Of a DNA stretch of 64,000 nt, positions 18,428-28,322 are shown piece after piece; within the stretch, counting starts at the first letter, position 1, and every line of letters begins with the position of its first letter. The DNA is from Draconibacterium aestuarii. GTDB taxonomy: Bacteria > Bacteroidota > Bacteroidia > Bacteroidales > Prolixibacteraceae. The notes under the pieces are model-generated. The model did not search any database, was not told the DNA's origin, and saw only the letters and a list, made by a program, of their open reading frames with translations. The position numbers were made by a program, and so were the translations under genes. The stretch covers positions 120,132-184,131 of the forward strand of contig JAPOHD010000017.1 in NCBI GenBank assembly GCA_026671195.1. Direction: 5' to 3'.

Positions 18428-18523
18428 CGTACTATTTTTATGAAATGCTGAATCCGTCAGCTGACGAACAACATGTCGTTCTTATATTATTTTTCTTCTT
18501 CTGACTACTCAATTCTAATCTTC

Positions 18524-21466
18524 TCAACGCTTCTTATTTCTTACTTTCGTTAAATATCCCACAGAAGGCAGCGTGTGCAACTCTTCCAGCAAATGATAAT
18601 TCCGCTCGTTTTTAAAATAGTTCGATATTTTACTGTTCGGATCTTTTAAATCGCCAAATACAAGTGCATCGGCCGGACACGACTGAACGCATGCCGGTTG
18701 TATTTCTCCATCCTCAATTTTGCGTCCTGCCACTCGTGCCTCTGCTTTTTTCTCCTGAATACGTTGTACACAAAACGAACATTTCTCAACAACTCCGCGA
18801 GAACGTACAGTTACGTCAGGATTTAAAACCATTCTGCCTAAATCGCTGTTCGAAGCATAATCGAATTCAGGATTTTGCACATACTGGAACCAGTTGAAAC
18901 GACGTACTTTATAAGGACAGTTGTTTACACAATATTTCGTTCCCACGCAGCGGTTATAGGCCATTTGATTTAATCCCTCGTCGCTGTGCGGCGTGGCCGA
19001 AACCGGGCAAACGTTTTCGCAGGGAGCATTGTCGCAATGCTGGCACATTACCGGTTGATGATACACTTCCGGATTTTCAGCATCGTTTGTAAAATAGCGG
19101 TCAATTCGAATCCAGTGCATAATTCTGCGGTTACGCACCTGTTCTTTTCCAATTACCTGCACGTTGTTTTCGGCCTGGCATGAAATGGAGCAGTTTCCAC
19201 AGCCGATACACGACGAAAGATCAACTGCCATTCCCCAGTGGTGGCCTTTAAATTCAGGCTCGGGGTACAATGAAACATGGTGTTCTTCGTGTTCCTCTTT
19301 TAATTCATTTCCGGCTGCCGGATCCAATTGCCATTCATCAAAAGTTGTTTCGCGAACAATTGGGCGCCCTTCCATTGAATGATGCGTTTGCGATAGCGCC
19401 AGTTCAAATGTTTTAGTTGTGGTTTGAACATCAGCATTCGAAATCCATAATTTTTTAGAGCCGCTTTCAATTGTAGAAAGGGCAAACATATTTTTACCAA
19501 CACCGTCACCTACTTTCCCGGCAATTTCGCGGCCATAACCCAAAGCCACAGAAATGGTGTCGGGAGCTTGTCCGGGCTGAATAAAAACAGGTAACTCAAC
19601 ACCATTTATTGTAATCACCGATTCATTCTCAATACCATTTTCTTCCGCCCATTTTACCGGAACAGCAGCAAAGTTGTCCCAGCTAATTTTTGCAATTGGA
19701 TCGGGTAATTCCTGCAGCCAGGGATTGTTGGCAAAACTACCGTCGGCCAAAGCAACACTTTGGTAAAAGGCCACTTCCCAGCCACCTGAATTTTCATTTG
19801 AAAGTGAAATGGCAACATCTAATCCGTTTTCAGAATAAACCAATGAATCTTGATTTTCCGTTACAACTTCAAAAACTCCTTTTTGTAAAACATCATTCCA
19901 GAAAATCCGTGAGTCTGTAAATTCGGTCTGCAAGCCCGTAAAATTATTCTTCCAGTTTGATTTTAAGTATTCGTAGTAATCAGGAGCTTCAACACCTGCC
20001 CATTTTAACAACGATTCCTGTGCCTGGCGGCTGTCGAATAATTTTGAAATGGTAGGTTGAGCCAAACTATAAACTCCTGTTTTAGGTTCTGCATCGTTCC
20101 ACGATTCTAAATAATGCGGTTCGGGGCAAACCCAATGACAGGCAGCTGTTGTTTCGTCGTTTCTGTCGGAGAATGAAACGGAAAGTTCGGCTCCCGAAAT
20201 AAGTTCTTTAATTTCCTGACCTTTGGGGTGGTTGTATACAGGATTAACTCCCCAACATAAAATACCTCTTACCTTTTTGCTTTTTAATTCCGACAACAGG
20301 TTTTCAAAATTATCGTCGATTCCCTGATGGGTGTTTAATGTTTTATCGAGTGAAATTGTAGCCCCATAATTTCCAAGTAAGTTATTAATGGCATTTACAA
20401 TTAGCTGGGTATTTACATCGTTGCTTCCCGAAACAACCAGCGAATTAACTTCGTTGGCCAATAAATCTTCAACCAGTCCTTTTACATCTACCGGACTTCC
20501 CGGAGCAGCAATGGTCATTTCTCCTTTGGCTTGTAAAAGCTGGTAATAAATTGCGGTTAATATTGTTTTTTCTTCCGATGGTTTTATTGGAAAACGAATG
20601 TCAGCATTCGAGCCGGTTAATGTCATTCCTGTTTCAAACTGGTAATGACGGTTCATCGAATCGTTCTTTTGCAAAACCCTGCGTGCAACAGAATATGCTT
20701 TGGTATATTCGGTAGATGAAAGCCATGTCCCCAGAAAATCGGCACCAAAACTCACTACTACTTTGGCTTTCTCAAAACGATAATCAGGAATGATCGCTTT
20801 CCCGAACGAAAGTTCGTTTGCCTTTAAAATTCCACTGGCAGAAACCGCATCGTATTGAACTACTTCAACGTTCGGGTATTGTATTTGAAAATCGGCAATT
20901 ACTTTTTTTGTAGAAGGCGAAATAAGGGTAGAGGTAAGTAAAACTACCTTTTTATTATCCGCATTTAATTGCGCCAATTTTTTCGAAATATAGCTGTCAA
21001 TTTCTTCCCAGTTTGTGGCTTCTCCTCTTTTTAACGGAGTTTTTAAACGGGCATCGTCATACAAGTTTAAAACCGAAGCCTGCACACGGGCCGAAGTTCC
21101 TTGCTGCGAAATAGAAGAAAGATTATTTCCTTCAATTTTTATTGGACGGCCATCACGTACTTTAACCAAAACACTGCAGTACTCATTTCCTTCAAAATAC
21201 GATGAGGCGTAATAGTTTGCCATTCCGGGAGTTACCTCTTCGGGTTTTACCAGGTACGGTATTGCTTTATCGACCGGCCGTTTACAGCTGGCAACTATCG
21301 CTGCGGCAGCAACACTGAACCCAAATGTTTTCAGAAAATCGCGTCGCGATGAGCCGGAAGCTTTTTTTAAAACGGCACGTTTGGCATCCAGTTCCAGTTT
21401 AATTTCATTCTTCTTAAACACCACCGGATTATTTAATTCGTCTAAACTTCTCCAATATTTTGTCAT
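18524..21466 (-). CDS. actB: Alternative complex III subunit B (iron-sulfur / molybdopterin-like)
   Basis: The 980-residue product fuses a molybdopterin-oxidoreductase-like domain (about residues 70-720) and an iron-sulfur domain (about 760-960) with four Cys clusters: CIGCGNCSISC, CQHCDNAPCENVC, CVGTKYCVNNC and CSFCVQR with CVQSC. The N-terminus has the expected YWRSLDEL segment, a twin-arginine motif SRRDFLK (41-46) and Cys61 in a lipobox-like VASC, so it is probably exported folded. ActB proteins keep the fold but not the molybdenum cofactor. It relays electrons from quinol toward the haem subunits. It follows actA by 44 bp. Confidence 0.94.
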   Translation of the reverse strand: MTKYWRSLDELNNPVVFKKNEIKLELDAKRAVLKKASGSSRRDFLKTFGFSVAAAAIVASCKRPVDKAIPYLVKPEEVTPGMANYYASSYFEGNEYCSVLVKVRDGRPIKIEGNNLSSISQQGTSARVQASVLNLYDDARLKTPLKRGEATNWEEIDSYISKKLAQLNADNKKVVLLTSTLISPSTKKVIADFQIQYPNVEVVQYDAVSASGILKANELSFGKAIIPDYRFEKAKVVVSFGADFLGTWLSSTEYTKAYSVARRVLQKNDSMNRHYQFETGMTLTGSNADIRFPIKPSEEKTILTAIYYQLLQAKGEMTIAAPGSPVDVKGLVEDLLANEVNSLVVSGSNDVNTQLIVNAINNLLGNYGATISLDKTLNTHQGIDDNFENLLSELKSKKVRGILCWGVNPVYNHPKGQEIKELISGAELSVSFSDRNDETTAACHWVCPEPHYLESWNDAEPKTGVYSLAQPTISKLFDSRQAQESLLKWAGVEAPDYYEYLKSNWKNNFTGLQTEFTDSRIFWNDVLQKGVFEVVTENQDSLVYSENGLDVAISLSNENSGGWEVAFYQSVALADGSFANNPWLQELPDPIAKISWDNFAAVPVKWAEENGIENESVITINGVELPVFIQPGQAPDTISVALGYGREIAGKVGDGVGKNMFALSTIESGSKKLWISNADVQTTTKTFELALSQTHHSMEGRPIVRETTFDEWQLDPAAGNELKEEHEEHHVSLYPEPEFKGHHWGMAVDLSSCIGCGNCSISCQAENNVQVIGKEQVRNRRIMHWIRIDRYFTNDAENPEVYHQPVMCQHCDNAPCENVCPVSATPHSDEGLNQMAYNRCVGTKYCVNNCPYKVRRFNWFQYVQNPEFDYASNSDLGRMVLNPDVTVRSRGVVEKCSFCVQRIQEKKAEARVAGRKIEDGEIQPACVQSCPADALVFGDLKDPNSKISNYFKNERNYHLLEELHTLPSVGYLTKVRNKKR

Positions 21467-21510
21467 AGTCAGTTTGATTCTTCTTTTTTCTCCGAACTTT
21501 TAACTCTAAA

Positions 21511-22641
21511 CTAATAGTGGCAACGCATACAATCATTTGCTCCCACGTCGTTTGCAGTAACTTTATCGCGTGCTCCGGATTGTAATTCCTCTTGTCGTTC
21601 TATATGATGTTGGTAATATCCGTTGTTCATTATGTCAACTTCAGTGTCGCGGTGACAGTTGATGCACCATCCCATTGAAAGTTCACTTTCTTGTCGCATG
21701 ATATCCATTTCTTCCACTGCACCGTGGCATTGTGCACAGTCGAGTTTCCCCGAGCCAACGTGCACGGCATGACTGAAAAATACATGATCGGGCAAGTTAT
21801 GAATGCGGTTCCACTCAACAGGTTTTCCATTTTCGGCGGCATCTACAACTTTTGCAATTTCAAATTTACCACTGTTGGTTCCTTCGCGAATTATTACGTG
21901 GCAGTTCATACACAGGTTGGTTGCCGGAATTCCGGCCGATTTGCCTTGTTCAACTGTTGTATGGCAATACATACAATCGATCCCATTATCGCCGGCATGT
22001 ACTTTGTGCGAAAATTTGATGGGTTGGTCGGGTGCATAATCCTGTTGGCGACTCAATCGGATAGCATCGGTAACAATCATGTTTACCTGCCAGCCAAAAG
22101 CTCCCAAAAGAATAATTACGGGAATTAATTTGAGTTTAATTTTCTTTAAAAAGATGAGTTCGATAACTGCCCAGGTAATTAATAAACCAAGAAACAGAAA
22201 TAGAATTAAATTGTTAAAGGTTGGCTTTACAGGGTGAGTACCATGATGCGCCAGATCATCTAAATAAACTTTTACTGTTTTTAAATCTTCTTCGGAAATG
22301 TTGAAATTAACATGCGATGCTTCCATCTTTTTTCCTGACGGATTTAATACTGAAGCCTGGAACGTTTCGTAATCCTTGTCAACAAATTTCATGGCAATGT
22401 CCATTGCCGATGGATTCCAGTTTAATGTGTCAACCTGTTTCAAATTGTGACACGAAACACAGGAAGAGTATTTTCTGTCGAAAGGAAGTAAGCCTTTAAA
22501 AAAGCGTTCTCCACGAGCTATATCTTCATGCGAATGACCATCGGAAACAACTGATTCATTTGTTTCGGCATAAATGTTAGTTGATAAAATAAAACAAGCA
22601 ACAAAAACAAGCAGGGAAAAGAAAATTGGTCTTTTTTTCAT
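21511..22641 (-). CDS. actA: Alternative complex III subunit A, multihaem cytochrome c with six CXXCH
   Basis: From ATG 22641 the product is 376 residues with a cleavable signal (MKKRPIFFSLLVFVACFILS, cut likely after IYA); the frame runs 18 codons further upstream. It contains six haem motifs: CVSCH near the N-terminus, then after two membrane helices CMYCH, CMNCH, CAQCH, CINCH and CMRCH. The N-terminal part (ERFFKGLLPF to YLDDLA) looks like a class I monohaem cytochrome domain in front of the usual pentahaem part. ActA is the electron-exit subunit. It opens the act operon. Confidence 0.9.
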   Translation of the reverse strand: MKKRPIFFSLLVFVACFILSTNIYAETNESVVSDGHSHEDIARGERFFKGLLPFDRKYSSCVSCHNLKQVDTLNWNPSAMDIAMKFVDKDYETFQASVLNPSGKKMEASHVNFNISEEDLKTVKVYLDDLAHHGTHPVKPTFNNLILFLFLGLLITWAVIELIFLKKIKLKLIPVIILLGAFGWQVNMIVTDAIRLSRQQDYAPDQPIKFSHKVHAGDNGIDCMYCHTTVEQGKSAGIPATNLCMNCHVIIREGTNSGKFEIAKVVDAAENGKPVEWNRIHNLPDHVFFSHAVHVGSGKLDCAQCHGAVEEMDIMRQESELSMGWCINCHRDTEVDIMNNGYYQHHIERQEELQSGARDKVTANDVGANDCMRCHY

Positions 22642-22885
22642 ATAACTTCCCCCCAAGAAGTATTCTCTCATTCTGTTTAGTTTAGTAGTAAACAAAGGCC
22701 TTTCTATTTCGATTTATTGTTCTAAACAATAAAATGACCTGAAAGTTCTTTTAATTTAAAAGATATTTACCACAAAAACCAGCTCCCCCAAGCAGAAACA
22801 GAGTAATTTTCGCGATATTAATTGCATATATATCAATATATTAGATGAAACAGAGGATCAGTTTTCAAACAAATGACCAGTAAAA

Positions 22886-24010
22886 TTAACTCTCTTCGTG
22901 TTCCAGATTTTTTGTAATTCTTCGGACAAGTTTCATATTGTCGAAAAATTCTTTGGCAACTACCCTAAATATGGTGTAAACCGGAATGGCCAAAATCATG
23001 CCCAGAATACCTGCCATACTTCCGGCTGCCAATATCACCAAAAAAATTTCGAGAGGATGCGCTTTTACACTGCTTGAATAGATAAGCGGTTGGAACAAAA
23101 CATTGTCGGCAACCTGCACCATGGCAAAAACCAAAGTCATCCAACCAAGCAAAGGAAGTGTTTCGCTCATAAAATCGGCATTAATGTGCAAGGCAGCTCC
23201 AATTAGTAATCCAATTGAAGCCCCCATCCAGGGACCGAGGTAAGGAATAACATTAAACAATCCACATACAAGACCGATTACAACGGCATGTTCGAAAGCA
23301 ATTCCAACAATGGTCAAACCAACGGTATCGAGCAGCATTACCATAAAAACCTCGAATACCAGGCCAAGAAAATACCTGCGCAATAAGTACGAAATGGAGT
23401 CAAGAATATGAATGACTTTTGATTCAACATTGGTTGGAACCAGCAAGATGATAAACTCGCGAAACATCGTCTCATCCTTTAAAAAAAAGAAGGTGATAAA
23501 TGAAACTGAAAAAAATCCGATTAACAGTTCGCCAATAGTACCGGCAACAACACCAAACCAGTTAGACACCTGAGAAAAATCGATTCTCGCCCCCAGATTT
23601 TCTGTAACTATGTTAAGAAAATTCTGATCTCTGATTGGTAAAGGGTCTTTGTGAAAGATTTGCGTAAGTTGCAAAAGAGGTTCTTCAATAGAATCGAGCA
23701 CCAAAGTGAAATCAATTTTTGATAGTGTTTCCAGTTCGCTGATGAGAAGCGGAATGATAAACCGAAAAAAGCTAATAAATACAATCCAGATAGCAAGAAG
23801 GGTTATAAAAGCAGCCAGCCCTTTCGGTATTCTTAGCTTTTTGTATTTGATTCGAAGCAGCCATCGCATTAAAGGTCTGCCCATAAACGACAATACAACC
23901 GCAATCATACTATAGGTAACAATAGCGCTAAAATACCACAATAAAAAAATGGTAAAAAGAAATCCGACTGCCAAAAGCGCGTACCTGGTCCACCCCTTTA
24001 GTTGAATCAT
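22886..24010 (-). CDS. AI-2E family (PerM/YdiK-like) membrane transporter
   Basis: The 374-residue product has about eight membrane helices with the large loop after helix 3 and the GLFNVIPYLGPWMGASIG and ILGMILAIPVYTIFRV segments of the AI-2E transporter family (DUF20). Members export autoinducer-2-like molecules or act as ion antiporters; the substrate here is unknown. A well-matched promoter lies upstream (separate entry). It is in the same direction as actA, 244 bp ahead of it, and probably forms its own unit. Confidence 0.88.
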   Translation of the reverse strand: MIQLKGWTRYALLAVGFLFTIFLLWYFSAIVTYSMIAVVLSFMGRPLMRWLLRIKYKKLRIPKGLAAFITLLAIWIVFISFFRFIIPLLISELETLSKIDFTLVLDSIEEPLLQLTQIFHKDPLPIRDQNFLNIVTENLGARIDFSQVSNWFGVVAGTIGELLIGFFSVSFITFFFLKDETMFREFIILLVPTNVESKVIHILDSISYLLRRYFLGLVFEVFMVMLLDTVGLTIVGIAFEHAVVIGLVCGLFNVIPYLGPWMGASIGLLIGAALHINADFMSETLPLLGWMTLVFAMVQVADNVLFQPLIYSSSVKAHPLEIFLVILAAGSMAGILGMILAIPVYTIFRVVAKEFFDNMKLVRRITKNLEHEES

Positions 24011-24026
24011 TTTTTTCGAGTTTTAA

Positions 24027-24057
24027 CAAATATAACCGAAATTGTATCGCTATCAAA
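24027..24057 (-). promoter_or_regulatory. Bacteroidota-type promoter of the AI-2E transporter gene
   Basis: On the minus strand TTTG (24054-24057), a 19-bp spacer and TATATTTG (24027-24034) fit the known TTTG-N19-TAnnTTTG consensus. It ends 16 bp before the ATG. Confidence 0.7.
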
Positions 24058-24160
24058 TTGCTTTTTCTATGATTTTACCCCTAACATAAATAATTGTTTG
24101 AAAGGCTCCATTTTCAGGATTCTACGTTTCTAACCAATCAATAGCAAATTGGTTTTGAAG

Positions 24161-25069
24161 TCATTTAACTCTCTCCCACTTCACAAAAATAGTTGCTGGT
24201 GCTTTATAAATGGCATTTGCCACTTTATCGATAAATCGCCAGAAACCAAAAGGCAAAAAATGCAGAACAACATGCGTGCGCAGGTGAATTAGAGCCTTAT
24301 TTGCAAAGGTTTTATATTCAAAAGAGGTGTCTTTTTCTGCATATAATCCGGCCAGTTTATTTTCGTCGAACGAATGAATATGCGCATGGCGGGGAGTTAA
24401 TTTATTACAATGGATACACAGGTTGTATTGCAGTTTTTCTTTGTAGGGAGTGGTAACCAAAAGTACACCACCGGGTTTCAGTATCCGAATTAGATTTTCA
24501 ACAAAATGATTGGGATGAACCACATGCTCGATTATTTCGGAGGCAATAATACAATCGAATGAATTCTCGCGAAAAGGCAGGTTTAAAACATCTGCAACAA
24601 CTCCGCTATGGTTTTTATAGGGATACTTTTCCAACGCCTTCCCCACATTTGTATGCGAAATATCCATGGAAATCACCTCGTTTGCAGAGGAACAAAACAG
24701 CTCTGCCACCCAGGCATTTCCACAACCCACATCCAGTATTCTATTGGGATTCTTCGGTGCCTGAGAAAAAATAAATTCCCGTACTCTTCTCTCACTATGT
24801 TCGGTTCCCTTTTCGCGCTCCTGAAAATAATCAAAATCCAGGGCATCCTGCTGGTAATGCTCTTTGTACTTAAATTCTGTTCCCTGCTTCTTATGTATTT
24901 CCGATTGAAAAATTTCGGGTTCCTCATCAGGCTGGAATAAAATGGGAACATCGTTTTGAACAGGATAGATTTGGTTACAGACAGAGCATACCAATTCAGC
25001 TTTACTATCTGAAATTTTCAGGCTTCTGGTATTGCATTTAACACAACGAAGTAATTTATAATTTATCAT
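24161..25069 (-). CDS. SAM-dependent methyltransferase with N-terminal zinc ribbon
   Basis: The 302-residue product starts with a Trm112-like zinc ribbon (CVKCN and CSVCN, about residues 9-34) and continues with a class I methyltransferase domain: motif I LDVGCGNAW (about residue 113), then DISHTNV, FDCIIASEIIEHV and RILKPGGVLLVTTP. A second Cys pair (CIHCNK) follows. Such proteins are frequent in surface polysaccharide loci. It lies 27 bp downstream of the asparagine-synthetase-like gene in the same transcript. The target is not known. Confidence 0.83.
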   Translation of the reverse strand: MINYKLLRCVKCNTRSLKISDSKAELVCSVCNQIYPVQNDVPILFQPDEEPEIFQSEIHKKQGTEFKYKEHYQQDALDFDYFQEREKGTEHSERRVREFIFSQAPKNPNRILDVGCGNAWVAELFCSSANEVISMDISHTNVGKALEKYPYKNHSGVVADVLNLPFRENSFDCIIASEIIEHVVHPNHFVENLIRILKPGGVLLVTTPYKEKLQYNLCIHCNKLTPRHAHIHSFDENKLAGLYAEKDTSFEYKTFANKALIHLRTHVVLHFLPFGFWRFIDKVANAIYKAPATIFVKWERVK

Positions 25070-25096
25070 TCCTTTTCTCTTTCTGTTTTATAAAAA

Positions 25097-26683
25097 TCAT
25101 TTCGAAGACCAATTGGATTTTTGAGCAATATATTGCAAATACCACTGAACAATATAACTGTTGTAATAATGTGGCCGTGACGGATGTTTAAACTCAAAAT
25201 TTTTATTCGCATTTCGTAACTCCCGGGTAATCTCTCTGTAAAAAACAGAATCGTAAACAGGATAGTAATGTATTTTTAGAAAATGCGGAACAAGACCGAT
25301 TATTGCTTCTTTTAAATTTGATGAGGAGGTGCTGCTCCGGGGCAACGATTTCAAATCAAAATCGACATGGTATTTTTTGAAAAAATTTGTTTCCAGCGTT
25401 TTATTGTAGAAAACTTCGCCAACTCTTTTTTCAAACGGAAGGCTATGAAACAACTTAAGAGTTGCCCGATCGAATAAAGGCATAAAATATCTCATCCCAA
25501 GAAATGAGAAGATCATTGAGGAATTGCCGATAAACTTACACTGGCGTTCCTCAAGGTCCCATTGTTCATAATTTTGCCATAAAGACTCTGCTTGTCTCGG
25601 AAAATAGTTTTTTGCCAAATAATTATGGAGTTCATTCTTTCCGCTTTTTTGAATCGGTGCAAAAGTACCGAAGCGGGAAATAACATGCGCACAAAAATCG
25701 TTCGAAGAAAAATTCAACATCGAATTATTGAGATGCGAACCCTTTAAAAAGTCGCCGGGATGACCGGGCAGAGCAACTGTTTCCTGGTTAATGACATTGT
25801 TTTTCAACAACTGGGTTAATCCAAAATACTCATAAAAAAACGGCATCGACGACCAATGTCCAACAAACTTCACGTAGTTTTCAAAATTTTCCGTTTTTGT
25901 GAAGTTACGGATCATTGTTTTGGTATAATCTACTGCAAAATATTTATAACCAAGTTTTGCAGCTACTTTTTGTGCTGTTTGTTTCTCCAAATTATCCTTT
26001 CGCCCCCAGGTTGCACAAACAACATCTTTGTGCCCATATTCTGCCAACAAACAAGCCAGCAAGCGCGAATCATAACCTTTGGTAAGCGGCAACAAAACCT
26101 GCTTCCCCTTTAGTTGTTCGTAATATTTCCCAAAGGACTCGATTAAATGATTTTGTAATTCGCTACCAGTAAGTTCTTCGGACGAATTATCGTAAGCTAA
26201 ATCAGAAAAACCGGCAACTTGTGAAGCAAGCCTCTTTGAACCGGATAAACAGACGACTTCTCCGGGGCGTACCTGAGAAATAGAATAACTAAGTGTAGTT
26301 TCTTTTGGAGTGACTCCAAAATTAAGAAAGTACAAGGCAGAAAACGGATCAGGCTCTTTATCAGAATCAGTATTTACCAGGTTCTCCGGTTCGTCGCTAA
26401 TACGATATTTCGTAGTGCCCTTTTTATAAAAAACAGGATTGGTCCATGTATGACTACAAGCCAGCCACACTTCGTTTTCGCGTTGCACAACAATAGAAAA
26501 CTGACCGTTTAAAGCGGCTGCAAACCTTTTAAATTCATTAAAATCAGATTGAATTAGTACCAAATCAACAAAGTTTTGCTGGCTTACATATTTATTATTG
26601 ACCCATACGAAACCTACAACGAAAATGTTTTTATCGTTAAACCATTTAAATTTTTCGAGTATCAGATCAAAACTCAGAGCCAT
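25097..26683 (-). CDS. Asparagine synthetase-like protein lacking the glutaminase Cys
   Basis: The 528-residue product has a degenerate N-terminal amidotransferase-like domain (about residues 20-180) that begins MALSF, so the catalytic Cys2 of class II amidotransferases is absent. The C-terminal synthetase domain (about 195-500) holds an altered PP-loop LPLTKGYDSR where most AsnB have SGGxDS. It probably makes an amide or adenylated intermediate using ammonia or an amine rather than glutamine. Its overlap with the flippase gene (10 bp) and the methyltransferase behind it place it in a surface-glycan context. True asparagine synthesis is unlikely. Confidence 0.75.
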   Translation of the reverse strand: MALSFDLILEKFKWFNDKNIFVVGFVWVNNKYVSQQNFVDLVLIQSDFNEFKRFAAALNGQFSIVVQRENEVWLACSHTWTNPVFYKKGTTKYRISDEPENLVNTDSDKEPDPFSALYFLNFGVTPKETTLSYSISQVRPGEVVCLSGSKRLASQVAGFSDLAYDNSSEELTGSELQNHLIESFGKYYEQLKGKQVLLPLTKGYDSRLLACLLAEYGHKDVVCATWGRKDNLEKQTAQKVAAKLGYKYFAVDYTKTMIRNFTKTENFENYVKFVGHWSSMPFFYEYFGLTQLLKNNVINQETVALPGHPGDFLKGSHLNNSMLNFSSNDFCAHVISRFGTFAPIQKSGKNELHNYLAKNYFPRQAESLWQNYEQWDLEERQCKFIGNSSMIFSFLGMRYFMPLFDRATLKLFHSLPFEKRVGEVFYNKTLETNFFKKYHVDFDLKSLPRSSTSSSNLKEAIIGLVPHFLKIHYYPVYDSVFYREITRELRNANKNFEFKHPSRPHYYNSYIVQWYLQYIAQKSNWSSK

Positions 26684-28014
26684 AATTTAAGTAGTATAAA
26701 TGGAACAATTATCAACACTGTTTTTACGACATAAAACGTTGCTCTTTTTAGGTTTGCTCCGGCCAGCCACAACGAGTAGGCAGTTAGCGCAACAAAAAAG
26801 ACAAAGCCCGTTAAACTGTAGAATCCAACCGCCATTGTAATATCGTTATAAACCCATCCTCCAACAATTAAACTCGCAGCTCTTACTGCCAAAAGAGTGA
26901 TATTAAAAACCATGGAAAGCCTTTGTTTTTCGCGAACAATAAATATTGCCGAAAGTGGCGAACCAAGCATTACCGCAAACAACCATGGCGAAATAATCTG
27001 TGCCAGGTAACCTGAAAACTCCCATTCGGCTCCGAAAACAAATACAAATAGTACTTTACCCCATAAACCCAAAATGGTAAATGGAAGAATTCCCAGCAGA
27101 AACTGTTTTTTAAACAACGAAAGTGTCAACTCCCCCAATTCCCCGTGGTTATCTTTCAAATCCTGGCACTTTTGTAAATAAACGCTCGATATTGACTTGC
27201 TTAACAGTTGCACCGGAATGCTGATGTAACGATGCGAAAAGGAATACAGGCCCAACATTGTGCTTCCGAAAAAAGGTTTTATTAAAAACACCGGAAGCTG
27301 ACTACTAATAAAATTAAAGACCTCGGACAGAACCGAAAATTTTGGAAAATCAATATAACGTTTTGCCAGATCCAACTCATCGGCATTTAACCGCGTTAGC
27401 CGAAAATAAAGAGCCTCGGCAACCCGCCACGAATAAAAACCATAAATAATTCCCTGCGCCAAAACCGCGCCTAAAAATAATCCAAAGTCGGGCCATACAA
27501 AGAGCAGGCATTGAAGTCCGCCCGTTAAAACCGCCCTTGAAGTTTCCAGAATTGATATCTGGTTGAATTGCTTTTTACTTATAAAAACATTTCTGATCAA
27601 CTGAATGGAACTAAAAAAGAAAGCGTAAAGGGGGATCAATACAAGCAGTAGTATATCTTTTCTTTCGTAGTCACCGATCAAAAGCGATCCTAAAAACAAG
27701 ACCATCAAAAGCGATCCATTAATAACTGTATTTATTTTCTGGGCAACACTGAAAATCTGTCGTTTTTCGTGTGACGACTCCACCAGAATAATTGCATTCT
27801 CGTACTTCCCGGTTGTAATAATCGACAAAACAGAGGCGATAGTGAGGTACAAAATAAAAAGTCCAAAATCGTCGGGATTATAAATCCGGGCAATTACAAC
27901 AGCAAACAAGGCAGGCACAATCCGGGCAACACACATTCCTGAAAAGAGGCTTAGTATGCTGCGGTAAAATTCGCTTTTAAATAAATTCCCAATTGGGTTA
28001 TTGATCTCTGACAT
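26674..28014 (-). CDS. Polysaccharide flippase (Wzx/MOP family)
   Basis: The 446-residue product has twelve or so predicted membrane helices and the features of the MOP/MATE-like polysaccharide transporters: the opening GNLFKSEFYRSILSLFSGMCVARIVPALFAVVIARIYNPDDFG matches family patterns, in particular the RIYxPxDFG end of helix 1. It would move lipid-linked glycan units across the inner membrane. It is the first gene of the three-gene set with the amidotransferase-like and methyltransferase genes. No glycosyltransferase is in this transcript. Confidence 0.85.
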   Translation of the reverse strand: MSEINNPIGNLFKSEFYRSILSLFSGMCVARIVPALFAVVIARIYNPDDFGLFILYLTIASVLSIITTGKYENAIILVESSHEKRQIFSVAQKINTVINGSLLMVLFLGSLLIGDYERKDILLLVLIPLYAFFFSSIQLIRNVFISKKQFNQISILETSRAVLTGGLQCLLFVWPDFGLFLGAVLAQGIIYGFYSWRVAEALYFRLTRLNADELDLAKRYIDFPKFSVLSEVFNFISSQLPVFLIKPFFGSTMLGLYSFSHRYISIPVQLLSKSISSVYLQKCQDLKDNHGELGELTLSLFKKQFLLGILPFTILGLWGKVLFVFVFGAEWEFSGYLAQIISPWLFAVMLGSPLSAIFIVREKQRLSMVFNITLLAVRAASLIVGGWVYNDITMAVGFYSLTGFVFFVALTAYSLWLAGANLKRATFYVVKTVLIIVPFILLKLWL

Positions 28015-28322
28015 ATTTGCGTAACTCTTGGAGACTGTTCAAAATTTATCCAATTATTTTATTATTCGCCTTTCCACGGCTTCTGCGGTAAAATTCGCTT
28101 AAGCAGCACGGGCTATTCGCGTTAATTTCGCCTTGAATCAGTAAAAAATACCTCACAACATTTACAATTAATAAAATTTAAACAATCGCTAACAGCCAGT
28201 AAAAATAAGAATTTGTTAGTCACCCGAAAGACAATTGTGTTTCAACACTATAAAATAAGCCTGCAAAAGTGGTTAACTCTGCTGAACTAATTTTATTTTT
28301 ACCGGACCAATTTTGTAAGTGC
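28015..28322. other. Divergent intergenic region with an 18-bp copy of the flippase 5' end
   Basis: No gene is seen. The stretch separates the flippase (minus) from the AlkD-like gene (plus). CTGCGGTAAAATTCGCTT at 28083-28100 repeats 27959-27976 inside the flippase gene in the same orientation. The upstream frame of the AlkD-like gene (from GTG 28269) is open but not needed. Confidence 0.6.
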
